Source of the DNA: Bdellovibrionaceae bacterium UBA2351
GTDB lineage: Bacteria > Bdellovibrionota > Bdellovibrionia > Bdellovibrionales > Bdellovibrionaceae
Direction of reading: 5' to 3'
Length of the DNA: 7,053 bases
Assembly: GCA_002344565.1 (NCBI GenBank)
Contig: DDTZ01000002.1
Span: 1 to 7,053 of the forward strand
Shown: positions 6,414 to 7,053 of the stretch, piece after piece
How the letters are laid out: the number at the start of each line of letters is the position of its first letter
Position numbering within the stretch: the first letter of the stretch is position 1
Program-made: the position numbers and the translations under genes
Notes under the pieces: model-generated
Told to the model about the DNA's origin: nothing
What the model saw: only the letters and a program-made list of their open reading frames with translations
Database searches by the model: none

Positions 6414-7053
6414 GAAACATAGTTTTTTTATTTTCATTGATTTCGAGTTTAAGTGTTTTTGCTGGAGGGAGTTTTGTCGGTAATGGTGGGGATTGGTTTA
6501 TTCGCAAGTTGCCACTGCTAAAAGTTAAGTTACCTGATGATTTCGGAGTTGTGGAAGGTGTTCAGTATAAAAAAGTGGGTTTACGTAAGTGCGGTGCCAA
6601 AGATCTGAATCGACTAAACGTCAAAAACGATATTCCAGATAAGGTTAATGTTATCTATCTACCTGATCGAAACTGGAATGCCTATCGAGTTATGCTAGAG
6701 AATAGCAAGTACCTTGTATGCAGTTTAGGTGCTGCTGATAGAAACCCTAAAACGTCGCTGCAGACATTAGTTATCAACGAAGACACCAATCGAATTTTGT
6801 ACCGATCTAATGGAGAGGTTAAGTATTCTAAGTCGTATGGTTCTTCGGAAGAAAAATTTGGCAACTTACCAATTGGATCATTCTTTATCAATTTAGATCC
6901 TGGGGGTTTGTATATTGGGTATAATCTGCAAGATGGGATGAACGAAATTGGTTATCCTCGCTGCATCTATTTTAAGCCCGAGCCCGCACCTGCCGATTTC
7001 GTTTACATTGCACTTTCTATTAAAGAGCGCGATAGACCGTACTTTGTGCAAAA
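6410..7053 (+). CDS. Exported protein with GNGGD motif, 3' end outside the window
   Basis: The frame from ATG 6410 stays open for 214 codons to the right edge, so the protein is partial. Residues 1-18 form a signal peptide (Arg2, hydrophobic run, V-F-A before a predicted cut at 18/19). The mature protein begins GGSFVGNGGDWF (19-30). From memory, a G-N-G-G-(D/G) element just after the signal peptide recurs in uncharacterised Bdellovibrio proteins, often beside TIGR02147 genes; I cannot verify this here. The remainder appears beta-rich, with three cysteines visible (Cys61, Cys104, Cys185) and no catalytic motif that I recognise. No lipobox is present, so it is probably periplasmic or secreted. 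It is the second gene of a two-gene unit with the regulator, using the start within ATGA and the purine-rich site at 6395-6405. The regulator may control production of this protein, but that is inference from position. Confidence 0.85.
   Translation, partial: MRNIVFLFSLISSLSVFAGGSFVGNGGDWFIRKLPLLKVKLPDDFGVVEGVQYKKVGLRKCGAKDLNRLNVKNDIPDKVNVIYLPDRNWNAYRVMLENSKYLVCSLGAADRNPKTSLQTLVINEDTNRILYRSNGEVKYSKSYGSSEEKFGNLPIGSFFINLDPGGLYIGYNLQDGMNEIGYPRCIYFKPEPAPADFVYIALSIKERDRPYFVQ

Noticed and set aside
6682..6891. 69-codon reverse-strand ORF at the right end
   Set aside because: It lies opposite the exported-protein frame, which has a ribosome binding site, a signal peptide and a coupled start.

Overview
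The window looks like chromosomal DNA from a low-GC member of the Bdellovibrionota (Bdellovibrio and relatives). I infer this from a TIGR02147/DUF4423-type regulator, a family I know mainly from Bdellovibrio-like bacteria and Fibrobacter. It is translationally coupled to a small exported protein, and two further large exported proteins of no recognised family lie nearby. Base composition is AT-rich by eye, roughly 40% GC, which fits a Pseudobdellovibrio exovorus-like organism better than B. bacteriovorus. That placement is inference; no rRNA or marker gene is present.

Layout, all on the + strand. (1) 1-1184: 3' part of a TetA-like MFS drug/H+ antiporter whose true start lies a few codons before the left edge. 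(2) 1185-1271: a 9+9 bp AT-rich dyad followed by a short T run, a weak terminator candidate. (3) 1272-3248: a 658-residue protein with an N-terminal signal peptide, an unknown N-terminal domain, a segment that follows the bacterial primase (DnaG) RNA-polymerase core including a TOPRIM domain with its acidic residues intact, and an unknown C-terminal domain. (4) 3245-3274: an almost consensus sigma-70 promoter whose -35 box overlaps the stop codon of the previous gene. (5) 3310-5544: a 744-residue exported protein of unknown family. (6) 5545-5633: two inverted repeats; the second buries the ribosome binding site of the next gene. (7) 5634-6413: TIGR02147-family regulator. (8) 6410-7053: exported small protein with a GNGGD motif, starting on an ATGA overlap and cut by the right edge.

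Three transcription units seem likely: the transporter; the primase-like gene, possibly reading through into the 744-residue gene, which also has its own promoter; and the regulator plus the small exported protein. The main discovery candidate is the primase-core/TOPRIM protein that appears to be exported, because DnaG-type cores normally act in the cytoplasm at the replication fork. There are no RNA genes, CRISPR arrays, insertion sequences or long repeats that I can see, and no gene-free stretch longer than 90 bases.
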